DNA from: Roseiarcus sp963798015
Lineage (GTDB): Bacteria > Pseudomonadota > Alphaproteobacteria > Rhizobiales > Beijerinckiaceae
Assembly: GCA_963798015.1 (NCBI GenBank)
Contig: CAWCSA010000016.1
Location: 124,001 to 188,000, forward strand
Direction of reading: 5' to 3'
DNA: 64,000 bases
In this document: in pieces, positions 27,155-35,374 of the stretch
Layout: each line of letters starts with the position of its first letter
How positions within the stretch are numbered: position 1 is the first letter of the stretch
Made by a program: the position numbers and the translations under genes
The notes under the pieces: model-generated
What the model was told of the DNA's origin: nothing
Database searches by the model: none
Seen by the model: the letters and a program-made list of their open reading frames with translations, nothing else

Positions 27155-27284
27155 ATTCGCGACAAAAAAAGCGGGAGTTTTTTTGAGAAGCAAGCGCGAT
27201 TTGAAGAGCCGATCAGCCGGTTCCCGACATCCCCTCCTGAACCGCAATCCGCCCCACCACTTGCCCTTGTTCGACGATTCCGAT

Positions 27285-27344
27285 ATGAGCCGCAGCGGGA
27301 CACCTCTCCCCAACGAGAGGCTTCCATCTGAAAGGATGGCTCAT
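27285..27344 (+). ncRNA. serC leader RNA (cis-regulatory element upstream of serC)
   Basis: Directly before the serC ATG lies a compact structure: an outer stem ATGAG (27285-27289) with CTCAT (27340-27344), hairpin CCTCTC/GAGAGG (27303-27308 with 27315-27320) and hairpin CCATCT-GAAA-GGATGG (27324-27339) capped by a GNRA loop. The serC Shine-Dalgarno (AAAGGA, 27331-27336) is inside the second hairpin, and the outer stem ends one base before the ATG. Position and shape agree with the serC RNA motif described in alphaproteobacteria (Rfam serC family). Folding would hide the ribosome site; the signal it senses is not known to me. Confidence 0.8.
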
Positions 27345-27345
27345 C

Positions 27346-28518
27346 ATGGCGACTACCGTGCCGGGCGTTCGGCCCGTAAATCCCTGCTTCTCTTCCGGCC
27401 CATGCGCCAAGCGCCCCGGCTGGTCCCCTACAGTTCTAAGTGACGCGGCGCTCGGCCGTTCGCATCGCGCAAAGCCTGGCAAAGCCAAGCTCAAGCTCGC
27501 GATCGACCTCACCCGCGAAGTCCTCGGCGTTCCCGCCCACTACCGCATCGGGATAACCCCGGGCTCCGACACCGGCGCCGTCGAGATGGCGCTCTGGACG
27601 CTTCTCGGCGCGCGAGGCGTCGATGTTCTTGCGTGGGAAAGCTTTGGCGACGGATGGGTGACCGACGTCGTCAAGCAGCTCAAGCTCAAGGACGTCCGCA
27701 CCCTCAAGGCCGCCTACGGCGAATTGCCGAATCTTGCCGACGTGAATTTCGACAACGACGTCATTTTCACCTGGAACGGCACCACGTCTGGCGTTCGCGT
27801 GCCCAACGGCGATTGGATCGCCGGCGACCGCAAGGGACTGACGATCTGCGACGCGACATCGGCGGCCTTCGCCCAGGAACTCGATTGGCCGAAGCTCGAT
27901 GTCGTGACGTTCTCCTGGCAAAAGGTTCTCGGCGGGGAGGCGGCGCATGGAATCATCATCCTGAGCCCGCGTGCGGCCGAACGCCTTGAGACCTACACGC
28001 CTCCCTGGCCGCTGCCGAAGCTCTTTCGTCTCGCTAAGGGCGGCAAGCTCACCGAAGGTTTTTTTGACGGCGAGACCATCAACACCCCCTCGATGCTGTG
28101 CGTCGAGGACTATCTCGATGCGCTGAACTGGGCGAAGTCGCTCGGCGGCCTCAAGGCGCTCTTTGCCCGCGCCGATGCGAATGCCAAGGCGATTGCGGAC
28201 TGGGTCGAACGCACGCATTGGATCGATTTCCTCGCCCGCGCGCCCGAGACACGCTCGAACACCAGCGTCTGTCTCAAAGTCGTCGACCCCTCGGTCGCGG
28301 CTCTGACTGCCGACGCCCAGGCTGTGTTCGCCAAAGGGCTGGCGACCTTGCTTGAAAAGGAAAAGGTCGCGTTTGACATCGGCGCTTATCGCGACGCGCC
28401 CGCTGGCTTGCGCATCTGGTGCGGCGCGACGGTCGAAACGGCCGATGTCGAGGCGCTGACGCACTGGCTCGACTACGCGTTCGTCCTCGAGAAGAGCAAG
28501 CTCGCCAAGGCGGCTTGA
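27346..28518 (+). CDS. serC: Phosphoserine aminotransferase
   Basis: 390 residues, class V PLP aminotransferase. Converts 3-phosphohydroxypyruvate to phosphoserine, and probably also acts in pyridoxal phosphate synthesis. The opening RPVNPCFSSGPCAKRPGW, the ITPGSDTGAVEMALW block and the PLP lysine in VTFSWQKVLGGEAAHG are conserved; the longer alphaproteobacterial form of about 390 residues is usual. The start codon lies one base after the leader RNA, so control is likely at translation initiation. serA, the preceding pathway step, follows. Confidence 0.95.
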   Translation: MATTVPGVRPVNPCFSSGPCAKRPGWSPTVLSDAALGRSHRAKPGKAKLKLAIDLTREVLGVPAHYRIGITPGSDTGAVEMALWTLLGARGVDVLAWESFGDGWVTDVVKQLKLKDVRTLKAAYGELPNLADVNFDNDVIFTWNGTTSGVRVPNGDWIAGDRKGLTICDATSAAFAQELDWPKLDVVTFSWQKVLGGEAAHGIIILSPRAAERLETYTPPWPLPKLFRLAKGGKLTEGFFDGETINTPSMLCVEDYLDALNWAKSLGGLKALFARADANAKAIADWVERTHWIDFLARAPETRSNTSVCLKVVDPSVAALTADAQAVFAKGLATLLEKEKVAFDIGAYRDAPAGLRIWCGATVETADVEALTHWLDYAFVLEKSKLAKAA

Positions 28519-28530
28519 GCCACGAAAGTC

Positions 28531-28600
28531 ACCCCCGCCAAGGCGGGGGTCCATAACCGTGCCGCCGTCATGTCTCAATGCCCGCTTTCGCGGGAATGAC
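28531..28600. repeat. Pair of extragenic palindromes between serC and serA
   Basis: ACCCCCGCC-AA-GGCGGGGGT (28531-28550) is a perfect 9-bp inverted repeat. Some 30 bases on, CCCGC-TTTC-GCGGG (28581-28594) is flanked by GTCAT (28567-28571) and ATGAC (28596-28600). The GTCAT...CCCGC...GCGGG form is that of widespread proteobacterial extragenic palindromes. A related unit is at 47754-47773. No U-tract follows either hairpin, so serC and serA may still be co-transcribed. Confidence 0.7.
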
Positions 28601-28663
28601 AGCGGAGTGACACGGTGCTTCCCTTCCATCGCGCGGCCCTGCCGCCATTTCGGGACAACAACC

Positions 28664-30244
28664 ATGACTCCCCGTGTTCTCATTTCCGATAAGCTTTCCC
28701 CAGCCGCCGTCGCGATCTTCAAGGAGCGTGGCGTCCAGGTCGACGTCAAACCGGGTCTCGACAAGGAGGAGCTCGCCAAGATCATTGGCGACTATGACGG
28801 GCTCGCCATTCGCTCCAACACCAAGGTAACGGCCAAGCTGCTCGAACGTGCGGCGAAACTGAAGGTGGTCGGCCGCGCCGGCATCGGCGTCGACAACGTC
28901 GACATTCCAGCCGCCACCGCTCGCGGCGTGATCGTGATGAACACGCCGTTCGGCAATTCGATCACCACAGCCGAGCATGCCATCGCGTTGATGTTCGCGC
29001 TCGCTCGCCAGATCCCGAGCGCGGACGTCTCGACCCAGGCGGGAAAATGGGAAAAGAACCGCTTCATGGGCGTCGAACTGACCGGCAAGACGCTCGGCAT
29101 CATTGGTTGCGGGAACATCGGTGCGATCGTCGCCTCGCGGGCCTTGGGATTGAGGATGCGGGTCGTGGCCTTTGATCCATTTCTGAGCGCCGAGCGCGCC
29201 CAGGAGCTCGGCGTCGAAAAGGTCGAACTCAACGATCTCCTGGCGCGCGCTGATTTCATCACCCTGCACACGCCCTTGACGGCGCAGACGCGCAACATCC
29301 TCTCGGCGGAAAATCTGGCGAAGACGAAGCCTGGCGTTCGCGTCATCAATTGCGCCCGCGGCGGCCTTGTCGACGAGGCTGCATTGCGCGCGGCGCTCGA
29401 CAGCGGTCATGTTTCGGGCGCGGCTTTCGATGTCTTCATCGAGGAACCGGCGACGGCCAACCCGCTGTTTGGCCATCCCAACTTCATCGCCACGCCCCAT
29501 CTCGGCGCCTCAACGAACGAAGCGCAGGAAAACGTGGCGCTTCAGGTCGCCGAGCAAATGTCGGACTATTTGACACGCGGGGCGATCGCGAACGCGATCA
29601 ACTTTCCCTCGATCACGGCAGAGGAAGCGCCGAAGCTCAAGCCGTTCATCGCTCTTGCCGAGGGCCTTGGCTCATTCGCGGGCCAGCTCACGCAAGCGCC
29701 GATCCAGAAGGTCACGCTGATTTACGAAGGCGCCGTCGCCGAACTCAAGATCAAGGCGTTGACGTCGGCCGCGATCGCCGGCCTCTTGCGTCCCTCGCTG
29801 GCTGATATCAACGTGGTCTCCGCGCCGACCGTCGCCGCGGGTCGCGGCATCGTCATCGAGGAAATGACCCGCGCTGCAAGTGGCGATTACGAAAGCTTCA
29901 TCACGCTCAGCGTCGAGACGGGGCAGCAGACGCGGGCGATTGGCGGAACTGTTTTTCAGGACGGCAAGCCGCGCATCCTCTCGATCAAGGGGATCAAGGT
30001 CGACGCCGAATTCACGCCCTCGATGATCTATGTCACCAACGAGGACAAGCCGGGCTTTATCGGCCGCTTCGCGGGCCTTCTGGGGGACGCGGGCGTCAAT
30101 ATCGCAACTTTCGCGCTCGGGCGCGATGAACAGGGAGGCTCGGCGATCGCGCTCGTTTCGATCGACGGGGCCGCGCCTCCTGAAATCGTAGCGAAAGTGA
30201 GTAAGATCGATGGCGTGCGTCAGGTCGCGGCTTTGCGCTTCTGA
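28664..30244 (+). CDS. serA: D-3-phosphoglycerate dehydrogenase
   Basis: 526 residues, first enzyme of serine synthesis. The NAD-binding domain has LGIIGCGNIGAIVASRA; catalytic segments include NCARGGLVDEAAL and the histidine in FIATPHLGAST. An intervening domain and a C-terminal ACT domain (YVTNEDKPGFIGRFAGLLGD) follow, so this is the long type 1 enzyme that can be feedback-inhibited by serine. ATG at 28664 chosen since the sequence upstream is palindromic repeat DNA. It forms the serC-serA pair. Confidence 0.95.
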   Translation: MTPRVLISDKLSPAAVAIFKERGVQVDVKPGLDKEELAKIIGDYDGLAIRSNTKVTAKLLERAAKLKVVGRAGIGVDNVDIPAATARGVIVMNTPFGNSITTAEHAIALMFALARQIPSADVSTQAGKWEKNRFMGVELTGKTLGIIGCGNIGAIVASRALGLRMRVVAFDPFLSAERAQELGVEKVELNDLLARADFITLHTPLTAQTRNILSAENLAKTKPGVRVINCARGGLVDEAALRAALDSGHVSGAAFDVFIEEPATANPLFGHPNFIATPHLGASTNEAQENVALQVAEQMSDYLTRGAIANAINFPSITAEEAPKLKPFIALAEGLGSFAGQLTQAPIQKVTLIYEGAVAELKIKALTSAAIAGLLRPSLADINVVSAPTVAAGRGIVIEEMTRAASGDYESFITLSVETGQQTRAIGGTVFQDGKPRILSIKGIKVDAEFTPSMIYVTNEDKPGFIGRFAGLLGDAGVNIATFALGRDEQGGSAIALVSIDGAAPPEIVAKVSKIDGVRQVAALRF

Positions 30245-30255
30245 GTTTATTCCTT

Positions 30256-30308
30256 CCTTCTCCCTCTGGGAGAAGGTGGCGGGCGAAAGGGCGTCCGGAA
30301 GGACGCCC
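30256..30308. repeat. Extragenic palindromes upstream of the Trm112-like gene
   Basis: CCTTCTCCC-TCT-GGGAGAAGG (30256-30276) is a perfect 9-bp inverted repeat, and GGGCGTCC-GGAA-GGACGCCC (30289-30308) an 8-bp one. The first is repeated almost unchanged after the next gene at 30581-30601, including the following GTGGC. This type of palindrome is scattered between genes in many Rhizobiales genomes. Confidence 0.75.
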
Positions 30309-30351
30309 GTCCTTCGGATCGGCTATGACCCGTCGGATGAGGGAAGCGGAC

Positions 30352-30573
30352 ATGAGCGATGATGCGGACAAGCGCGCGCCGGCAAACGAGCCGGTAGGGG
30401 CTAAAGTCGACGCTCGCCTCCTGGAGATCCTGGTGTGCCCGGTGACGCGCGCGGAGCTCACCTACGATCCTGTTCGGCAGGAGCTTGTTTCGCGCGCGGC
30501 CAGGCTGGCCTATCCGATCCGGGATGGGGTTCCGATCATGCTGCCTGAAGAGGCGCGCAAGCTCGACGATTAG
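30352..30573 (+). CDS. Trm112 family protein
   Basis: 73 residues from the ATG at 30352. Core LLEILVCPVTRAELTYD, then LVSRAARLAYPIRDGVPIMLPEEAR matches the bacterial Trm112/YcaR family, small proteins that in eukaryotes activate methyltransferases; the bacterial role is poorly known. Only one cysteine remains of the zinc-binding set, usual in bacterial members. The gene is bracketed on both sides by matching extragenic palindromes, unlike its neighbours. Confidence 0.85.
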   Translation: MSDDADKRAPANEPVGAKVDARLLEILVCPVTRAELTYDPVRQELVSRAARLAYPIRDGVPIMLPEEARKLDD

Positions 30574-30580
30574 GCTCCTC

Positions 30581-30694
30581 CCTTCTCCCTCCGGGAGAAG
30601 GTGGCCATGCGAAGCCCGGCCGGATGAAGGGATCGGCCGGGCAACATTGCGCGCTTTGCGCGCGAACCCCGACCCCTCTTCCGTAAGAGAGGGG
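30581..30694. repeat. Three extragenic hairpins between the Trm112-like gene and obgE
   Basis: CCTTCTCCC-TCC-GGGAGAAGG (30581-30601) repeats the palindrome found before the previous gene. GCCCGGCCG (30614-30622) pairs with CGGCCGGGC (30634-30642), and CCCCTCT (30673-30679) with AGAGGGG (30688-30694). They fill nearly all of the 130-base gap between the convergent stops. None has a U-tract, so they look like repeat elements more than terminators. Confidence 0.7.
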
Positions 30695-30703
30695 AGCCGC
30701 GCC

Positions 30704-31783
30704 CTAAATCGACGGCGCCCATTGGGCCGGCCTGGCCCTCGCGGTCAACTCGCTCGCTCTCTGCGCCTCGATCGCCGCCATTGTCGTGCGCAACAGCTCG
30801 GTCACGCCGGAGCGCGTCGCAGTCGAGAGCAGAAGCGGCCTGGCGCGCTTTGCTCCCGGCGCAAGTGGCGGCCCGAACTCGCGGATCACGCGCATGAGCC
30901 GCTCAGTCTGCTTTTTCAGCGTCGCCTCGTCGACCGCGTCGACCTTCGACAGCGCGACAATCTCGGCTTTCTCGGCGAGGCCCTCACCGTAAGCCGCGAG
31001 TTCACGGCGTACCGTGCGATAGTCGGCGCCGGCGTTGGCGCCCGTCGCGTCCACGAGATGGACGAGTGCGCCGCAGCGCTCGACATGACCCAGGAACCGG
31101 TCGCCGAGGCCGTGCCCCTCGTGGGCGCCCTCGATCAGGCCGGGAATGTCGGCGAGCACGAAATCCCTTCCGTCGATCCGGACGACGCCGAGACCCGGAT
31201 GGAGGGTGGTGAACGGATAGTCCGCGATTTTAGGCTTGGCCGCGGAGACGGCGGCGAGGAAGGTCGATTTGCCCGCGTTCGGCAGACCGATGAGGCCTCC
31301 GTCAGCGATCAGCTTCAGTCGCAAAATGAGCGTGCGCTCGATACCATCGAGACCGGGATTGGCGCGCCGCGGGGAGCGATTGGTCGAGGTGGTGAAGTGT
31401 AGGTTGCCAAAACCGCCGTTGCCGCCCTGGGCGACCACCACGCGCTCGCCGGGCTCTGTCATGTCGGCGAGCATCGCGCCGCTCTCCTCGTCGAAGACCT
31501 GCGTCCCGACCGGCACTTTGAGAACCGCGTCGGCGCCGCGGCCACCGGCGCGATTGCGACCCATGCCGTGCATTCCGGTCTTGGCCTTGAAATGCTGCTG
31601 GTAGCGAAAGTCGATGAGCGTGTTGAGGCCGTCGGCGCATTCGACCACGACGTCGCCGCCGCGTCCGCCGTCCCCGCCGTCTGGGCCGCCGAACTCGATG
31701 AATTTCTCGCGCCGGAACGAGGTCGCACCCGCTCCGCCGTCGCCTGAGCGAATGTACACGCGCGCTTGATCGAGAAACTTCAT
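30704..31783 (-). CDS. obgE: GTPase ObgE/CgtA
   Basis: 359 residues from MKFLDQARVYIRSGDGGAG. The glycine-rich Obg domain (residues 1-158) is followed by the GTPase domain with IGLPNAGKSTFLAAVS, the switch II region ADIPGLIEGAHEGHGLG and the SKVDAVD specificity loop. Essential GTPase linked to 50S subunit assembly and stress response. It is encoded downstream of rplU and rpmA on the same strand, a widely conserved order, here with an acetyltransferase gene in between. Confidence 0.95.
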   Translation of the reverse strand: MKFLDQARVYIRSGDGGAGATSFRREKFIEFGGPDGGDGGRGGDVVVECADGLNTLIDFRYQQHFKAKTGMHGMGRNRAGGRGADAVLKVPVGTQVFDEESGAMLADMTEPGERVVVAQGGNGGFGNLHFTTSTNRSPRRANPGLDGIERTLILRLKLIADGGLIGLPNAGKSTFLAAVSAAKPKIADYPFTTLHPGLGVVRIDGRDFVLADIPGLIEGAHEGHGLGDRFLGHVERCGALVHLVDATGANAGADYRTVRRELAAYGEGLAEKAEIVALSKVDAVDEATLKKQTERLMRVIREFGPPLAPGAKRARPLLLSTATRSGVTELLRTTMAAIEAQRASELTARARPAQWAPSI

Positions 31784-31796
31784 GGCAAGTCGTCTA

Positions 31797-32414
31797 TCAC
31801 GGGGTGCGCGTGAGTTCGATCGGCGTCGCGGCTTCGACCATGGGCAGGCTGTCGCCAGCCCAATCCGCACGAGCAAGGCGCAAGCTATGGCATTCGACCA
31901 GGCCCCCGCGCGCAGGCGCCCCCTGGAGCCCCGAGCCGATGCGCGCAAACCCACATTTTCCGAGGACAGTCTGCGAGGCCTCGTTCTCAACCCTGACGCT
32001 GGCCAGGATCTCGACCGTGCGTGTCAACGCGAAGGCTGCGTCGATCATGGCTTCGGCGGCCTCGGTCGCAAGCCCCTTACCCCAGGCCTCGGGCGCCAGC
32101 GCAACGCCGAGCGCAAGGCGGTCCGTGCCCCGCAACTCGAGGCTGATCGACCCAATGGCGTCGCTCTTCCCCTTGATCGGCGTCATCACCAAGGTAAGGT
32201 CCCGGCCAGCCGAGTTGGCCTCGCGCGCGGCATAGACGAATCGCTCGGCGGAGCCCTCGGGATAGGGATGAGGGATACGCGCGGTGTAGCGGGCGACTTC
32301 CCATCGGCTGCAAAACCTATGGATCGCCGCGGCGTCGCAGATTCGGGGCCAGCGCAGCCAGAGCCGCGGCGTCTCAAGCCGGAACACATCGTCTCGTGCC
32401 AGATCGGGAAACAT
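31797..32414 (-). CDS. GNAT family N-acetyltransferase (RimJ/RimL type)
   Basis: 205 residues from MFPDLARDDVFRLETPRLWL; the frame is open further upstream but the homology begins here. The RimL-like fold is indicated by LETPRLWLRW at the start, LGVALAPEAWGKGLATEAAEAM as the acetyl-CoA-binding motif A, and ASQTVLGKCGFAR. Substrate unknown; such enzymes acetylate N-termini of ribosomal proteins or small molecules. It lies in the rplU-rpmA-obgE run, 13 bases before obgE, as in other Rhizobiales. Confidence 0.85.
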   Translation of the reverse strand: MFPDLARDDVFRLETPRLWLRWPRICDAAAIHRFCSRWEVARYTARIPHPYPEGSAERFVYAAREANSAGRDLTLVMTPIKGKSDAIGSISLELRGTDRLALGVALAPEAWGKGLATEAAEAMIDAAFALTRTVEILASVRVENEASQTVLGKCGFARIGSGLQGAPARGGLVECHSLRLARADWAGDSLPMVEAATPIELTRTP

Positions 32415-32612
32415 GAAATCACCGGTCAGCGCCCCATCAACGGGGCCAAAAATGACGAAGGGGACGCGACGACCGCATCCCCTTTGTAAGCTTCGCTTAC
32501 CGGACGATTGAGCAGGCTCTTTGGCCTTTTGTCTCATCTCGAAATATCGGGTCTTTCGAGAACGTCCGCGGGGGCTTGTCGCCGAAGCGGGGTTCTCGTC
32601 TTGCTCCCCGCT

Positions 32613-32879
32613 TTATTCTGAAAGGCTAATCGATCGTACCGATACATATTGGCGTCCGTCGCCTTTTCGCTCAAACGCGACTTCGCCGGCGGCGGTAGCG
32701 AACAAAGTATGATCTGTGCCAAGGCCGACATTCCGCCCAGGATGAAATTTGGTCCCTCGTTGGCGTACAAGAATCATGCCGCCAATGACTTGCTCGCCGC
32801 CGAACTTTTTCACGCCCAAACGCCGGCCAGCCGAATCGCGACCGTTGCGCGACGAACCGCCTGCCTTTTTGTGAGCCAT
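32613..32879 (-). CDS. rpmA: 50S ribosomal protein L27
   Basis: 88 residues beginning MAHKKAGGSSRNGRDS, the conserved N-terminus that reaches into the peptidyl transferase centre, followed by GVKKFGGEQVIGGMILVRQRGTK... in the usual form. No cleavable N-terminal extension is present. It follows rplU by 98 bases on the minus strand and is expected to share the rplU promoter described below. Confidence 0.97.
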   Translation of the reverse strand: MAHKKAGGSSRNGRDSAGRRLGVKKFGGEQVIGGMILVRQRGTKFHPGRNVGLGTDHTLFATAAGEVAFERKGDGRQYVSVRSISLSE

Positions 32880-32977
32880 AGTCTTCGCTCCGAAACTTGC
32901 TGCGGCCGGCCCGAAGGCCCGCCAACCTGAACTTATTTATAGCGCGTTCGAACGCGCCGGGGAATTGATCGTTCTAC

Positions 32978-33334
32978 CTATTCGCTCGCCGAAGCAGCCG
33001 CCGCTCGCGCCGGGGCTGCGCCGCCGGTCAGAATGTCGGTCACCCGCACGATCGTGAGGTCCTGCTTATGGCCGCGCTTGCGCTTCGAGTTCTTGCGCCG
33101 GCGCTTCTTGAAGGCGTAAACCTTCGGCCCGCGCGTCTGCTCGACGATCTCGCCAACAACGCTTGCGCCGGCGACCCGCGGCAAGCCGACTTGATTGGTC
33201 TCGCCGTCGAACAGCGCCAGCACTTCGTCGAACACAATCCTGGCGCCGGCTTCGCCGGGCAGCAGCATGACGGTGATTTGATCCTCGGCGGCAACCTTGT
33301 ATTGTTTGCCACCGGTCTTGATGACTGCGAACAT
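32978..33334 (-). CDS. rplU: 50S ribosomal protein L21
   Basis: 118 residues from MFAVIKTGGKQYKVAAEDQ, the typical L21 start; an upstream in-frame ATG is disregarded. The core contains GAKVYAFKKRRRKNSKRKRGHK-like basic sequence that binds 23S rRNA (here GPKVYAFKKRRRKNSKRK). An Ala-rich tail (ARAAAASASE) is added at the C-terminus. A strong promoter and an attenuator-like hairpin lie 130-200 bases upstream. Confidence 0.97.
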   Translation of the reverse strand: MFAVIKTGGKQYKVAAEDQITVMLLPGEAGARIVFDEVLALFDGETNQVGLPRVAGASVVGEIVEQTRGPKVYAFKKRRRKNSKRKRGHKQDLTIVRVTDILTGGAAPARAAAASASE

Positions 33335-33460
33335 CGTTCTTTCCCGTGTTCCACCCGGCTCGCTACGCATGGAACATGCGCGGCCGGCTTTTTGGCAGTT
33401 GACCGAAAATGCGGCTCTCGCGAACCGCCGCTTGTTACTCGCGATTTTGAACTCAGGCGC

Positions 33461-33493
33461 TCAAAACCAAAAGCGCGGCTTTTCAGCCGCGCT
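33461..33493 (-). terminator. Hairpin with U-tract in the rplU leader
   Basis: On the minus strand AGCGCGGCT-GAAA-AGCCGCGCT forms a perfect 9-bp stem with a GNRA-type loop, followed by TTTTGGTTTTGA. That is the form of an intrinsic terminator. It begins only about seven bases after the predicted start of the rplU transcript and 127 bases before the L21 start codon, so it either attenuates rplU-rpmA transcription or ends transcripts arriving from the other side. Which is true cannot be told from sequence. Confidence 0.55.
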
Positions 33494-33506
33494 AGAGCAG
33501 GGCGAG

Positions 33507-33535
33507 CCTATAGGTCGAGCATCGATCAAAGTCAA
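33507..33535 (-). promoter_or_regulatory. Sigma-70 type promoter of rplU-rpmA
   Basis: On the minus strand, TTGACT (33530-33535) and TATAGG (33507-33512) are separated by exactly 17 bases. This is the best match to the housekeeping consensus that I found in the window and suits a ribosomal protein operon. Transcription would begin near 33500, leaving a leader of about 165 bases. Confidence 0.65.
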
Positions 33536-33614
33536 TCGGCTTTACCCCCCGCCTTGCGGGCGGCGCTTGGCGGGCGCAGTTACGGTTGAGCGCGGGATCC
33601 GCTTTGGAGGGGAA

Positions 33615-34067
33615 ATGTTCGTCGACTGGCTGCTCGCGAGCTTCCATCATCTGGCGGTCTTTTCGCTCGCCGCGATCCTCGCGGCTGAGATCGCCCTGAC
33701 CGCGGGACCGATCGACGACCGCGTGGCGTTGAGGGTTGCCCGCCTCGACGCTTGGTTCGGCCTTGTGGCTGCGATCGTTGTCGCCGCCGGGGTCTTGCGG
33801 GTGTTCTTCGGCGCCAAGGGCTACGAATATTATTCAGTCAACATCTTCTTCTGGGCCAAGATGGCGCTGTTCGTCGGCGTCGGCCTGCTATCCGTCGCGC
33901 CGACCATGATGTACATCGGCTGGCGTCGGCGTGTGCGCGCCGATCCCACCTTCCGGCCGCCGGCGGACGAGATCAAGCAGTTGCGTCAGGCTCTCTATGT
34001 CGAGGCAGGCCTGTTCGCCCTCATTCCGCTTTGCGCCGCGGCGATGGCGCGCGGCTACGGGATGTGA
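33615..34067 (+). CDS. DUF2214 family membrane protein
   Basis: 150 residues with four membrane helices. The start at 33615 follows GGAGGGGAA. Recognisable words are FHHLAVFSLAAILAAE, ARLDAWFGLVA, VFFGAKGYEYYSVNIFFWAKM and the C-terminal YVEAGLFALIPLCAAAMARG. The histidines in the first helix and the conserved LD and FWAK segments suggest a membrane protein that might bind a cofactor such as haem, but this is inference. It is convergent with the cytochrome c gene. Confidence 0.85.
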   Translation: MFVDWLLASFHHLAVFSLAAILAAEIALTAGPIDDRVALRVARLDAWFGLVAAIVVAAGVLRVFFGAKGYEYYSVNIFFWAKMALFVGVGLLSVAPTMMYIGWRRRVRADPTFRPPADEIKQLRQALYVEAGLFALIPLCAAAMARGYGM

Positions 34068-34087
34068 GCACGGCCAAGAGTAGGGCG

Positions 34088-35374
34088 CTAGCGTCCCGAC
34101 GCCATCGCGGCGCGGGCGCGGCCTTGCGCGACCTGCGACGCGTCGACTGCCGGCGCGGAGGCGCCCCAAGAGTTGCGGATGTAAGTCAAGACCGCGGCGG
34201 CCTGATCGTCGCTCAGCTTCCACGCGAATGAGGGCATGCCCGGACCGGTCGGCTCGCCGGCGGTCGCAACGCTGCGCGCGCCTTCGATGAGGACATGAAT
34301 GAGGCTCGCCGGATCGGCGGAGCGGACGTTCGGCGATCCGGCCAGCGCCGGGAAAAGATAAGGAACGCCCCTCCCATCCATACCATGGCAGGCCGAACAT
34401 TCGTCGACGTAAATCGCGCCTCCGGCGGCCATCTTCGGATCGGAGGCGGAAACCGCGATCGGTGGCGACGCTGTCTGACCCGGCAGGTCTTTGAGGTAAG
34501 TCGCGATCGCCGTGAGATCGGCGTCGGTCATATGCGAGCTCGACAGCGTGATTTCCTCGGCCATGATTCCGGTCGATGCGGTCGTCATGTTATGGCCATT
34601 CTTCAGATAGGCCACGATATCGGCGACGCTCCACCCGCCTAGGCCCCGCTCGTTGTCGTTGGTAATATTAGGCGCGAACCATCCTTGCAGCGCATAGCCT
34701 TGCAGAGCGTGCGCCCGATCGTCGCCGCCGAGCGCGCTCTTGGGCGTGTGGCAGGCGCCGCAATGACCCAGGCCCTCCACAAGATAGGCGCCGCGATTCC
34801 ATTCGGCGGACTTCGCGGGGTCCGGCTTGAATTCCCCGCGCTTGAAATAGAGCGCATTCCACGCCGCCATTCCCTCACGAACGTCGAATGGGAAGGGCAG
34901 CTTGTTGGAAACGACGGCGTTACGAACCGGCTTCACCGTATTGAGGTAGGCGCGAATGGCGAGCGCGTCGCTCTCGCTCAGCCTAGTGTAATAGGGATAG
35001 GGCATGGCAGGGTAGAGCAGTTCGCCATCATGCCCCTTGCCTTCGCGCAAAGCGCGGACGAACAATTCGTCGCTCCAGGCGCCGATGCCGGTCTCGGAAT
35101 CGGGCGTGATATTGGCTCCCACCACGACGCCGAATGGAGTCTCGATCGGCCGGCCGCCGGCGAAGGGTTGGTTTGACCCCGGCGCGGTGTGACAGCTCGT
35201 GCAATCGCCGGCGATGGCGAGATACCGCCCCCGCTCGATCTGGCTGAAATTCTGCGGGTCGAGGCTCGTCCCGACCTTGTTCGTCTGCGCGCGACCCGTC
35301 CCGGTCAGGCTCGACGCGATGACCAGCGAGGCGATCGCGGCGCCCGCGATCCGGCGCGCGATGCGCTTACGCAT
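34088..35374 (-). CDS. Tri-haem cytochrome c subunit of a membrane-bound dehydrogenase
   Basis: 428 residues with a signal peptide ending near residue 29. Three haem-c sites are visible: CTSCH (58-62), CGACH and CSACH. This is the architecture of the cytochrome subunit of gluconate 2-dehydrogenase and of membrane alcohol dehydrogenases, which pass electrons from a periplasmic flavin or PQQ enzyme to ubiquinone. Its start overlaps the end of the GMC oxidoreductase gene by eight bases, and the three genes form one operon on the minus strand. Confidence 0.92.
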   Translation of the reverse strand: MRKRIARRIAGAAIASLVIASSLTGTGRAQTNKVGTSLDPQNFSQIERGRYLAIAGDCTSCHTAPGSNQPFAGGRPIETPFGVVVGANITPDSETGIGAWSDELFVRALREGKGHDGELLYPAMPYPYYTRLSESDALAIRAYLNTVKPVRNAVVSNKLPFPFDVREGMAAWNALYFKRGEFKPDPAKSAEWNRGAYLVEGLGHCGACHTPKSALGGDDRAHALQGYALQGWFAPNITNDNERGLGGWSVADIVAYLKNGHNMTTASTGIMAEEITLSSSHMTDADLTAIATYLKDLPGQTASPPIAVSASDPKMAAGGAIYVDECSACHGMDGRGVPYLFPALAGSPNVRSADPASLIHVLIEGARSVATAGEPTGPGMPSFAWKLSDDQAAAVLTYIRNSWGASAPAVDASQVAQGRARAAMASGR

